The position numbers and the translations under genes were made by a program. 64,000 nt of DNA, from contig NZ_POTY01000007.1 of assembly GCF_003236315.1 (NCBI RefSeq), positions 1 to 64,000 of the forward strand, given 5' to 3'. Numbering within the stretch: the stretch's first letter is position 1; the number at the start of each line of letters is the position of its first letter. Below are positions 1 to 8,428 of the stretch, one piece after another. Under the pieces are notes generated by a model. The model searched no databases and was not told the DNA's origin. It worked only from the letters and a program-made list of their open reading frames with translations. Source of the stretch: Micromonospora craterilacus (GTDB lineage: Bacteria; Actinomycetota; Actinomycetes; Mycobacteriales; Micromonosporaceae).

Positions 1-220
1 CCAGCAGGGTCGAGCCGTCCTCGGCCAGCGCGACCGAGTCACCGGCGATCGACATCGCCAACACACCCGGCTCCCTGATCGGCTCGATATCCACCGTCAC
101 CCGCACATCCGACTCGTCACCAGGCTCCGCCAACGCCGGCGACCCGATCGCCACCGAACCGGCCAACATGGCACCCGCGGCACCCGCCGCGAACAGCCGC
201 TTACGATTCCACACGTTCAT
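1..220 (-). CDS. Secreted protein, N-terminal part only
   Basis: The gene reads leftwards and leaves the window, so only about 73 residues are visible. ATG at 220 is preceded by GGAG at a normal distance. The N-terminus has a basic start (MNVWNRKRLF), an Ala/Gly-rich hydrophobic stretch and a likely cleavage site after SPALA, a classical Sec signal peptide. The mature part begins with acidic, beta-type sequence (VRVTVDIEP). It lies 25 nt downstream of the GH43-type gene on the same strand and may be the last gene of that transcript. The visible part shows no known catalytic motif, so function is unknown. Confidence 0.7.
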   Translation of the reverse strand, partial: MNVWNRKRLFAAGAAGAMLAGSVAIGSPALAEPGDESDVRVTVDIEPIREPGVLAMSIAGDSVALAEDGSTLL

Positions 221-245
221 CTCGATGCTCCGTTATCACTCGTGG

Positions 246-3200
246 TTACTGGGCTTGACGGGGGTCGGCGGCGCAGTCGACGCCGGAGTACTGCTCGGTG
301 ACGACAGTCGTCACGTCCTTGCCGTTGACGGCACCGGTGACCTGGACGGTCGCCGAACCGGCCGGCACCGAGCCCGCCCGGGTGGCGAACTGCTGGAAGG
401 CGTTCCCACCCGGCGCCACGTTCGCGACGGAACGCTCGCCGTACGCGGTCTCCAGCGTGATGCCCACCGCCGCGGTGTGGTCGTTGCGCGCCTGCACCGC
501 GACGTACGCCTTACCGGCGACGCACCGCGCCTGCACGGTCACCGTGACCGGCAACTTGGGCTGGACACCCGGGTCGTCGGCGAAGACCCGCCAGTCCGTG
601 ATCGCAACTGCGGAGTAGGTGGTGCCGTTGCCGTTGGCCCGGATCGTGGCCCGCACCCGCGAGGTGGTGACGGGGTCGAAGGTGACGCTGTTGAACGCGG
701 TCGTGCTCGTGCCGTAGTTGGACGCGCCGGTCACGTCCCGCCAGGCCGAGCCGGCCTCGTCCCAGTACTGCAGCACCCACCCGTCGGGCTGGGCGACACC
801 ATCGCCGGAACCCTGGTTGGAGTCCCGCCAGAACTTCAGCTCCGTGCCGACGATCCGCACCGGGCGGGCCCAGTCGTACTGGACCCACTGGGTGGCCGGC
901 CGGGTGCCGGACCAGGTGCCCCAGATCTGCGCCTGGCTCGGGCTCGCCGGGTCGGCGCCGTCGTTGAGCGCGGTGATGCTGTTCCAGCTCGCCGTGTAGG
1001 AGGCGGTCGGGGTCGCGATGGGCGCGATGTTGCCCGTGAGCGGCCCGGACAGGTCCGCCGGGAGGACGACCGACTTGGCGGTCTCCAGGTTCCCGGCCAC
1101 GTCGAGCGCCCGGAACGACACGGTGTGCCGGTTCGAGTCGGGTGCCGTGATGGCACCGCTGTACGTGGTCCACGCACCGGTGCCGATGGCGTACTCGATC
1201 CGGGCGACGCCGGAGGTGGCGTCGGTCGCGGTCACCGTGACCGAACGGTTGGTGCTGTTCACGGTGCCCGTGCTGACCGGTGCGGTGGCGTCGATGCGTA
1301 CGGCGAGGTTCGCCGGCACCGAGACGTTGCCCGCACGGTCGGTCGCGGTCGCCGTGACGGTGTGCTGCCCGTCCCCGGAGACGTTGACGTCGACGAACCG
1401 CACGTCGTTGGCGACGGTCGGCTGGCCGTTGTTCACCCGCGAGGAGATGCTCAGCCGGCCACCACGGTCGTCGACACCGGCGACCCGCACCCGCACCGCC
1501 GACCGGAACCAGCCGGCGCTACCGGCGCTGCCACTGGGCGTGAGCGTCACCGTCGGGGCGGTCTCGTCGCCCTCGGTGTCGTCCGGAGAGATCACCGTGA
1601 CCTGCGCGGAGACCCGCCCGGCGGCGTAGCCGAGCACGGTGCCCTGGATGGTGAACGTCCGAGGCGCCGCGACATCCTCCGGCTTGACCGCGTCCCAGTA
1701 GACCGGCACCCGCAGCGTCTCGCTGCCGAACGACACCGGAAGGGTGTCGGGCAGGTCGGTCTCGCCCACCTCGACCGTCAACGCGGGTGCGGTGACGGCG
1801 GTGCTCGGCTGCGCGGCGAGGATCTTCCACTCCTCGACCGCCACCGCCGAGTAGGTGCTGCCGTTGGTCGACGCGTCGAACACCGCGCGGACCTGCGTGG
1901 TGGTCACCGGGTCGAAGGTGGTGTTCTGGAAGCCCTGCGTGCTGGTCGGGAAGCCGCTCGGGTTCGGCACGTCGGCCCACTGGCCGGTGTCGAGGTTCCA
2001 GTACTGGATGCGCCAGCGGGCCGGCGCGGCCACACCGACTCCGCTGCCCTGCGGCTGGTCGTTCCAGAAGTCGATCTGCGAACCGGAGATCCGCATCGGC
2101 TGGTCCCAGGTGTACTGCACCCACTGCTGGGGCGGGTTGTTGCCGGTCCAGGTGCCCCACATGTCCGGCGGCAGCGGGTTCGACCGGACGATCTCGTCGT
2201 TGAGCGCCTTCACCCAGTACTGGGTGGGTACCGGCTCGTTGGAGACGGTGACCCTGGCCTCCTGGGCGATGTTCGGCCGGGGGGTGAGGTCGCGTCCCTT
2301 GGCCGGCGTCGGCGTGACGAGCTTCATCCGCGGCGGGGTCTGCGTGTCGTCCCACTCGACCGGGTCGATCGCCACCGAACGACGGAAGTGGCCGCCGCCG
2401 ACCGCGTCGGCGGTGTGGTACGCGAGGTACCACTTGCCGTTGAACTCCAGGATGCCCGGGTGGCTCGTGGTCGAGGAGACCGGCCGGAGCATGGTCCCCC
2501 GGTAGGTCCACGGCCCCTCGGGCGACGACGCCGTCCCGTACGCGATGCAGGCGTGGTAGTTCGCCGGGGTGCACTGCGAGGTCGGGCCGGCGTTGTTGCC
2601 GGCGTACGCCATGTAGTAGGTGTTGTTGCGCTTGAAGATCCAGGCGCCCTCGAAGAAGCCGGTCAGTCCCGTGACGGTGCGCGGGCTGCCGATCGTGGTC
2701 TTCATGTCCTGCTGGAGTTCGAGCATGCGCAGGTTGCTGAACGAGCCCCACCAGATGTACACCCGCTGGTTGGGGGCCTGCCCGTCGATGAGGATCGTCG
2801 GGTCGATGTTGTGGATGGTGTTGGCCGTGGGCACCCGCTGGGAGATGATCGGCCCGCCTGCGTGGTCGGTCCACGGGCCGGTCGGGCTGTCCGAGACGGC
2901 CACGCCGATCGCGAACTTGTCGGACGCCGGGCTGTTGCGCTCGTGGATCGGGACGTACCAGTAGTAGCGCCCGTCAATGCCCTGGACCACCTGACCCGCG
3001 TACGCCCGTCCCGCCGTGGCCCAGGCGAAGACCGTTTCCGGACGCATCAGCGACGGGAAGTGGGTCCACTCGCCGGCTTCGACGTCGGTGGTCCGGAACG
3101 CACCCCACTCGTTCATGATGAAGTCGTTGGTGGACGGTCCGGCCTGGTCGTGGCCGGTGTAGATGTAGAGCTGGTCCTTGCCGGTGTCGTTGCCCGGCGC

Positions 3201-3440
3201 GCCGGCCTTCACGACGACCGGTGCCGGGTCGGCCGAGTAGTAGCTGCCGTCGCCGAGGATGGGATTGACGGTGTTGGTGAAGGTGCGCGACTCGGGTTCG
3301 GCCGCCGAGGCCGGGGCAGCGACCCCGACCAGACCGCCGGCGACGAGCCCGGCGACCGCGGCCACGGAGAGCATCCGGCGGAACCGGCCCGACGGCCGAA
3401 GGGATAGTGGGGCGGCGCCGCGTCCCACGGTGGTGTTCAC
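246..3440 (-). CDS. Secreted GH43-type glycosidase with discoidin-like domains
   Basis: Predicted extracellular five-bladed propeller glycosidase (1064 aa) acting on arabinose- or xylose-containing polysaccharide. GTG at 3440 is chosen because GAGGAG lies 9 nt upstream; a longer frame to 3509 would start inside a hairpin. A signal peptide ends near ASAA (residue 47). GH43-like acidic residues are visible: Asp in SADPAP (about 71), Asp in NIDPTILID (about 213) and Glu in FFEGAW (about 264). Two discoidin/F5-8C-like modules follow (about 400-545 and 830-970), both with WVQY, with an OmpL47-like beta domain between them. The last ~95 residues match the C-terminus of the upstream giant glycosidase. 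The substrate is inferred from the araA, GH127 and transporter context. Confidence 0.8.
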   Translation of the reverse strand: MNTTVGRGAAPLSLRPSGRFRRMLSVAAVAGLVAGGLVGVAAPASAAEPESRTFTNTVNPILGDGSYYSADPAPVVVKAGAPGNDTGKDQLYIYTGHDQAGPSTNDFIMNEWGAFRTTDVEAGEWTHFPSLMRPETVFAWATAGRAYAGQVVQGIDGRYYWYVPIHERNSPASDKFAIGVAVSDSPTGPWTDHAGGPIISQRVPTANTIHNIDPTILIDGQAPNQRVYIWWGSFSNLRMLELQQDMKTTIGSPRTVTGLTGFFEGAWIFKRNNTYYMAYAGNNAGPTSQCTPANYHACIAYGTASSPEGPWTYRGTMLRPVSSTTSHPGILEFNGKWYLAYHTADAVGGGHFRRSVAIDPVEWDDTQTPPRMKLVTPTPAKGRDLTPRPNIAQEARVTVSNEPVPTQYWVKALNDEIVRSNPLPPDMWGTWTGNNPPQQWVQYTWDQPMRISGSQIDFWNDQPQGSGVGVAAPARWRIQYWNLDTGQWADVPNPSGFPTSTQGFQNTTFDPVTTTQVRAVFDASTNGSTYSAVAVEEWKILAAQPSTAVTAPALTVEVGETDLPDTLPVSFGSETLRVPVYWDAVKPEDVAAPRTFTIQGTVLGYAAGRVSAQVTVISPDDTEGDETAPTVTLTPSGSAGSAGWFRSAVRVRVAGVDDRGGRLSISSRVNNGQPTVANDVRFVDVNVSGDGQHTVTATATDRAGNVSVPANLAVRIDATAPVSTGTVNSTNRSVTVTATDATSGVARIEYAIGTGAWTTYSGAITAPDSNRHTVSFRALDVAGNLETAKSVVLPADLSGPLTGNIAPIATPTASYTASWNSITALNDGADPASPSQAQIWGTWSGTRPATQWVQYDWARPVRIVGTELKFWRDSNQGSGDGVAQPDGWVLQYWDEAGSAWRDVTGASNYGTSTTAFNSVTFDPVTTSRVRATIRANGNGTTYSAVAITDWRVFADDPGVQPKLPVTVTVQARCVAGKAYVAVQARNDHTAAVGITLETAYGERSVANVAPGGNAFQQFATRAGSVPAGSATVQVTGAVNGKDVTTVVTEQYSGVDCAADPRQAQ

Positions 3441-3476
3441 GGTGTCGATCTCCTCACTGTTGCGCAGGGGGGAGGG

Positions 3477-3509
3477 GTGGTGGCGGCGCCGGGAAGGCGC
3501 CGCCACCAC
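3477..3509 (-). terminator. Strong stem-loop between two glycosidase genes
   Basis: A perfect 14-bp inverted repeat (3477-3490 with 3496-3509) has a 5-nt loop. It lies 6 nt past the stop of the giant glycosidase gene and 37 nt before the GH43-type start. No U-tract follows. It may be a partial terminator or an mRNA-stabilising hairpin setting the expression ratio of the two enzymes. Confidence 0.6.
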
Positions 3510-3515
3510 AAAGGG

Positions 3516-6500
3516 TCAGCCGCAGCTGAGCGCGCCGAACGGCGCCGGGATCTCGATGGTCGTCGGCACGCCGTTGAACGTCCCGGTGACCTTCACCGTC
3601 GCGGTTGCGGCCTGCACCGTCTTGGCCCGGGAGTTGAACGACTGGAAGACGGACTTCCCGGGAGCGACGTCGGCCACCTTGCGCGACCCGTACGGCGTGA
3701 CCAGCTCGATGGTGAGCGGCACGTCCTCCGCGTTGCGCGCGTTGACCGAGACGTAGACGTTGGCGCCGGTGCACTGGGTGCGCGCCTGCACCTCGACGTC
3801 CCAGGTCGGGACCGCCGGAGGGTTGCCAACGGTGAGGGTCAGCGTGGTCCGCGTGGCGCCGGCTTCGCTGACGTAGTCGGGCAGGATCAGGTCACCGATG
3901 ATGGTGTAGCGACCCTCGGTGTTGACGATGTTCGGGTCGAACCTCCAGTTGACGCCGATGGCCTGGTTGTCCCGCGAACCGTCGTTGTAGGAGACCTCGA
4001 TCTTGTTGGGCAGGTAGGGCTGCTCGCCCACCTCGACCTTCTGCTCGAAGGACTCGGCGCCCTGGATCGAGATGCCGCCGGTGGACATTTCCGGCCGCAC
4101 GTACACGCGGGCCTCGGCGATCAGGCCGTACGCGTCGTTGGTGCCGTAGACCACGAACGGGTCGACGTTGGTCTCCGCGACCATCTCAGGCGTGATCGTC
4201 TGCCAGTTGAACGCGACGTTGCCGCGAGCGCCACTGGCGTAGACCGCGTCGAGCGTGCTCGGCAGGGTCGGCACCTGGCCCACACCGGTACGGATCAGCA
4301 CCGGCGAGCGCACCGAGTCGACGGTCTCGCCGTTGGCGCGCCAGCGCAGCACGCCCGTGCCCGCACCGCTGCCCTGCACGCCCCAGATGCGGATGCGCAG
4401 GTAGCTGGTCGTGATCGGTTCGAAGTTGAACTTGTTGTAGGTGTTGGTGGCCAGCCCACCGGCGTACGTCGACCCACCGGTGAGGGTGACCGGCGTCCAG
4501 GTGGTGCCGTTCGTGGAGCTCTCGATGGCGTAGGTGGTCGCGTTCGGCCGACGGGTGCCACCGTTGTCGTCGTACCAGTAGATGTCGGTCGAGGAGAGGC
4601 GCACCGGTGCGCTCCACCGGTACTGGATCCACGCCGTGTTCGCGACGCTGGTGCCGTTGGCCGGCTGACCCCAGTTACCCCAACCGTTCCCGGCACCCGG
4701 GTTCGAGTTGGCCGGGTTGCTGGCCTCGTTGACCCGCGAGTGGTTCTCCCACGACGCGGTGCCGCTGGTGCTGACCGTCGCCGAGGAGCCGAACTCCGCG
4801 GAGACCTCCCGCTTGGCGAGGGTCACCGCCACGGTCACCTCGGACCGCTTCTCCCCGTCGTTGGCGAAGAACCGGAACACGTAGTCACCGGCGACCGTGC
4901 CGGTCACCCGGGTGGCGAGCGCCTTCGAGTCGGCGAAGATGACGCCCGCGCCCTGCGGCGCCGAGACGGTCTCCCAGCCGAAGGTGAGCTCGCTGTCGTA
5001 CGGGATGCCGTCGTCGGTCGCCGTGCCGACCAGGCGGGTGGACAGGTTGCCGTCCGCCGAGCCGTCCCGGGTGGCGGTGACGACCGGTGCCTGGTTCGAG
5101 ACCTCCGGTACGTCACGCCCCGAGTCGAACACCTGGATCTCGGAGATCGCGGTGAAGAAGGTCGGGTTGTTGGTGAACGCGATCCGCACCTTGTTCGAGG
5201 TCACCTTGTTGAAGAGCGCCTCGTTGAACTTCGCCGACGGGACGGTCGGGCTCTTGAACTGGCCCGGCACCTCCTTCCAGCCACCGCTGCCGTTGGGCAC
5301 CTGGATCCACCAGCGCGACGGCTCACGGTAGCCACCGGCCTGCCGGTCGCTGACGAAGGTCACCTTCACGTTGTCGAACGACTTCGCCGAGCCCAGGTCG
5401 AGCTCGATGTAGCCGTTGCGGTCGGTCGTGCCGTAGTTGCCCCAGTACGGCTCGTTGGCGGTGATGCCGTCGGTCACGGCGGCCAGCGACACCGGCCGCT
5501 CGGTCTCCTTGATCGCGCCCGGCGTGTAGTTCATCGAGGTGGTGCTCCAGCCCGGCGTGTGGAACTGCCGCCACGGCGTCGGCCGCACGCCCTGCTGGGT
5601 GTACGACGAGCTCAGGGTGGCGCCCTTGGCCAGGTTCGGCGCGTTCTCGGTGAGGTCGATGCCGGCCGTCTTGAGGTAGCTGACGACGCGGTCGTCCTCG
5701 ATCTGGGTGTTCACCGCGCTCGGGAAGGTACTTCCGGTCGCCGCGGTGAAGGTGACGGTCAGACCGTCCTCGGCCTGCACCTGGTTGGTGTTCGGGTCGT
5801 AGGTGAACTTGCCGAGCTTGTCGGTGCTGACCTTCTTCTCGCCGTTGAGGAACAGGCTGTAGCCGGCGCCCAGGCCGTACTTGCTGCCGTCCGGGTCCCA
5901 GACGATGGTCACGTCCTGCCCGTGGTAGCGCAGGTTGTTGGCCATGAAGTGGTCGTAGCCGAACTTGATCGGCCACAGCTCGATCTTGTCATCGGAACGC
6001 GGCTGGATGCCCGCCATGTCCTCGATGAAGATGTAGTTCATGTTGCCGAGCATGATGTGGTTCGGGTTGTTGCGGTTGTAGGTCTTCGCGGTCGCGTTCC
6101 AGTTGGAGTAGTACTCCGCCTGGTTCGCCACGCGCATGTCCGCACTCGGGTAGATGCTCCACGCCATCCAGTCCAGCAGCCGCTTGGCGTAGGTCGGGGT
6201 GACGTACTTCTGCTCCGGGTCGTAGTGGCGCAGCGCCGACCGGACACCGCGGTACTGCACGGTGAAGTTGATGTTGGAGAAGTTGTTCGAGCCGCCGATC
6301 CCGTAGGCCGCCCGGTCGTACTGGTTGGCCGTGTAGAACGGGAAGATCGGGAAGTTGTCGCCGTAGGTCAGGAAGCGGAAACCGTCGACGTACTTCTGCC
6401 ACTGGTCGGTCGGGATGAGGTTCTCGGCGTAGATGTCGTAGAGGTTCGACTCCTTGGCCGGGATCAGGTTACGAGCCGAGGCCGGCAGCGGGTTGTTCCG

Positions 6501-8252
6501 GCCGTTGGAGCTGGCCGCGCTGGTGGCGCCGTGCGACGTGCCGGCCAGGAACATCCGCATGTCCGGGCTCCACAGCCGGTTGAGGATCGCGTCGCGGATC
6601 TCGTCGGCCTTGGTCCCCATCTCGTTGACCTTGGCCTGGTCCGCGTCGGAGATCTGGTAGAGCTGCCGGGCCGCGTCCAAGGCGCCCCACACGTACGCCG
6701 ACTCCGGACGCTCGATCGTCCGCGCGCCGGGTGCGCTGGCGTTGCTCTTCGGGTAGCCGAACGTGATCGCGTCGGCGTCGTTGCCCGGCATGTAGTTGGT
6801 GTCGTAGGCGATCAGCTTGTCGTTGTTGCCGTCGTAGTGCTCAAGCTGACCGACGCCGTCGCCCTCGAAGTACTTGGCGAACTTGCGGGCGATGTCCTTG
6901 CCACCACCGTGCACGTTGTAGGCCTCGAGCCCGGCCGTGCCGATGTACTGCGAGTAGTGGTTGTTCCAGCTCGTGTGACCGGGGCTGTCCAGGAACGCCG
7001 AGGAGCCGGACAGTTCACCGATGTTGAGGATCTGCCCGTACGGCAGGTACGGCGTACGCAGCCACTTGGTGTCCTGCAGGTGCATCGGCTGGGTCAGCGC
7101 GACGGCGTTCTGGTAGAGGTTCACCCCCTCGATCGTCGTCGGGTACTGGTAGACGTGGCCGGACGCGTTGGCGTCGAGGCTGTTGTAACGCTCGCCCCAC
7201 CAGCGGTAGACGATCGCCTTCTCCAGCGCGGGGTCCGGCACGTTGATGTACGGGACGTCCTGCGCCCAGCGGCGGTTGAACTCGGTGATGCCGGAGCGCA
7301 CGGCCTCGGCCGGCGACTTGCCGGCGTACTCCTGGTAGCTCTGCACCGTCTTCGGCAGGGTGGCCGAGGAGACGGCACCGACGACCGACAGCGACACCGA
7401 GCCGCCGGCCGGCACGGTGATCTCGCGGTCGAGATTGCTGCCGCTTCGGGTGAAGCCGGCACCGCTGAGGTCGATCTTGATCGAGTCCCACGCGGTGTCG
7501 ACGAGCCCGTTGTTGGAGCCGCTGGTGATGTTGCGGCTGCCGGTGAGCGAGTTCGTGCCCGGTCCGGCCTGGGTGGCCAGCGGCGAGGCGGCGCGGACCG
7601 TGAAGGTCGCCGCCGAGGTGCCCGGGTTGGTGAAGTCGATGGCGGTGACCGCGACGTTGTCGTAGGTCATGAACTTGGTCAGATCGGCGCTGACACCGGT
7701 GGTGCCGATCGTGTAGCGGCTCTTGGCGTGGCTCGGCGCGTTGAACCGGTTGGCGTTGACCTCGGTGACGGTCTGCCCGGGCACGGTGACCGTGTACAGG
7801 TTGCCGAGGTTGTTCGGGCCACCGACGTACGCGCTGCCGGCGAAGCCCATGATGGTGAAGTTGTTGTTGCTCGCACCACGCATGTACAGGGAACGGCCTC
7901 GGGTCATCAGCACCGCTGACCCGAGGGTTCCCTGGACGCCCAGAATCCGGTCGAGGTAGTAGTCCGTGCCGCCGGCGGCCAGGTCCTTCTCGAAGATCGA
8001 CTGGTGCATGTTCCCCGCGCTGAACGGCACACCGGGCCGCAGCTGGTTGGCGACGTCGCCAACGTTGCTGTAGACCGGGTCGCCGATCTCCATGACGTGG
8101 TTCTGCCCGTTGGTGTAGACACCAACGTCACCCTCGTTGCCGGGCAGGATCGGGCTGGCGGCGTGGGCCGGGGACGGTACGCCGACTCCTCCCACCACTA
8201 GCGCGGCTAGGGCCGCCCAGAGGGGCGCCCTCCTCACGCGTCTACGGCTCAT
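3516..8252 (-). CDS. Giant secreted (alpha/alpha)6-barrel glycosidase, multi-domain
   Basis: A 1578-residue exported protein. ATG at 8252 follows an excellent AAGGAGG site; the same frame stays open upstream, but that part overlaps the GH127 gene and is spurious. A signal peptide ends near PAHAA (about 32). Residues ~35-780 are rich in Trp/Tyr/Asn helical repeats (RWWGERYNS, HTSWNNHYSQY, GDNFPIFPFYTANQYDR, ELWPIKFGYDH), which I read as an MGH1-like/GH63-type barrel. Downstream are a discoidin module (~910-1035), an REJ/Ig-like domain, a second discoidin module, two group-4 Ig-like repeats (for example VSYNDGSRDN) and a C-terminal domain shared with the GH43-type protein. A LacI-type operator lies upstream. 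The exact family and substrate are uncertain; arabinan or arabinogalactan side chains would fit. Confidence 0.75.
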   Translation of the reverse strand: MSRRRVRRAPLWAALAALVVGGVGVPSPAHAASPILPGNEGDVGVYTNGQNHVMEIGDPVYSNVGDVANQLRPGVPFSAGNMHQSIFEKDLAAGGTDYYLDRILGVQGTLGSAVLMTRGRSLYMRGASNNNFTIMGFAGSAYVGGPNNLGNLYTVTVPGQTVTEVNANRFNAPSHAKSRYTIGTTGVSADLTKFMTYDNVAVTAIDFTNPGTSAATFTVRAASPLATQAGPGTNSLTGSRNITSGSNNGLVDTAWDSIKIDLSGAGFTRSGSNLDREITVPAGGSVSLSVVGAVSSATLPKTVQSYQEYAGKSPAEAVRSGITEFNRRWAQDVPYINVPDPALEKAIVYRWWGERYNSLDANASGHVYQYPTTIEGVNLYQNAVALTQPMHLQDTKWLRTPYLPYGQILNIGELSGSSAFLDSPGHTSWNNHYSQYIGTAGLEAYNVHGGGKDIARKFAKYFEGDGVGQLEHYDGNNDKLIAYDTNYMPGNDADAITFGYPKSNASAPGARTIERPESAYVWGALDAARQLYQISDADQAKVNEMGTKADEIRDAILNRLWSPDMRMFLAGTSHGATSAASSNGRNNPLPASARNLIPAKESNLYDIYAENLIPTDQWQKYVDGFRFLTYGDNFPIFPFYTANQYDRAAYGIGGSNNFSNINFTVQYRGVRSALRHYDPEQKYVTPTYAKRLLDWMAWSIYPSADMRVANQAEYYSNWNATAKTYNRNNPNHIMLGNMNYIFIEDMAGIQPRSDDKIELWPIKFGYDHFMANNLRYHGQDVTIVWDPDGSKYGLGAGYSLFLNGEKKVSTDKLGKFTYDPNTNQVQAEDGLTVTFTAATGSTFPSAVNTQIEDDRVVSYLKTAGIDLTENAPNLAKGATLSSSYTQQGVRPTPWRQFHTPGWSTTSMNYTPGAIKETERPVSLAAVTDGITANEPYWGNYGTTDRNGYIELDLGSAKSFDNVKVTFVSDRQAGGYREPSRWWIQVPNGSGGWKEVPGQFKSPTVPSAKFNEALFNKVTSNKVRIAFTNNPTFFTAISEIQVFDSGRDVPEVSNQAPVVTATRDGSADGNLSTRLVGTATDDGIPYDSELTFGWETVSAPQGAGVIFADSKALATRVTGTVAGDYVFRFFANDGEKRSEVTVAVTLAKREVSAEFGSSATVSTSGTASWENHSRVNEASNPANSNPGAGNGWGNWGQPANGTSVANTAWIQYRWSAPVRLSSTDIYWYDDNGGTRRPNATTYAIESSTNGTTWTPVTLTGGSTYAGGLATNTYNKFNFEPITTSYLRIRIWGVQGSGAGTGVLRWRANGETVDSVRSPVLIRTGVGQVPTLPSTLDAVYASGARGNVAFNWQTITPEMVAETNVDPFVVYGTNDAYGLIAEARVYVRPEMSTGGISIQGAESFEQKVEVGEQPYLPNKIEVSYNDGSRDNQAIGVNWRFDPNIVNTEGRYTIIGDLILPDYVSEAGATRTTLTLTVGNPPAVPTWDVEVQARTQCTGANVYVSVNARNAEDVPLTIELVTPYGSRKVADVAPGKSVFQSFNSRAKTVQAATATVKVTGTFNGVPTTIEIPAPFGALSCG

Positions 8253-8383
8253 CTTTCTTTCCTCCTTGTAATCGGTACGGCTCGGTGACGACGGCGACGT
8301 CACCAGCACCGCACCTTGGTGGTGATATCGAGCGGCATGTGGCTGTCGTCCCTGGAGGGCGCGCCGGACATTCCGGCCACCGA

Positions 8384-8399
8384 CGTGAGCGTTAACATC
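8384..8399. promoter_or_regulatory. LacI-type operator upstream of giant glycosidase gene
   Basis: The top strand reads GTGAGCGTTAACATC, sharing the core AGCGTTAAC with the operators before araB/araA (15596-15610) and the lacI gene (17030-17044). It lies about 130 nt upstream of the glycosidase start at 8252, after the GH127 stop. This implies a separate promoter for the secreted enzymes under the same repressor. Confidence 0.65.
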
Positions 8400-8428
8400 A
8401 AGCCCGCCCTCCAGGGCATTTCGGGTGA

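Noticed and set aside
168-3407. Very long open frame on the plus strand opposite the GH43-type gene
   Set aside because: Its product is Arg/Gly/Val-rich low-complexity sequence without domains. It is the antisense shadow expected from G/C-ending codons; the minus frame has signal peptide and catalytic motifs.
3477-7919. 1480-codon plus-strand open frame
   Set aside because: Antisense shadow of the giant glycosidase; composition is Arg/Val/Gly repeats and there is no ribosome-binding site.
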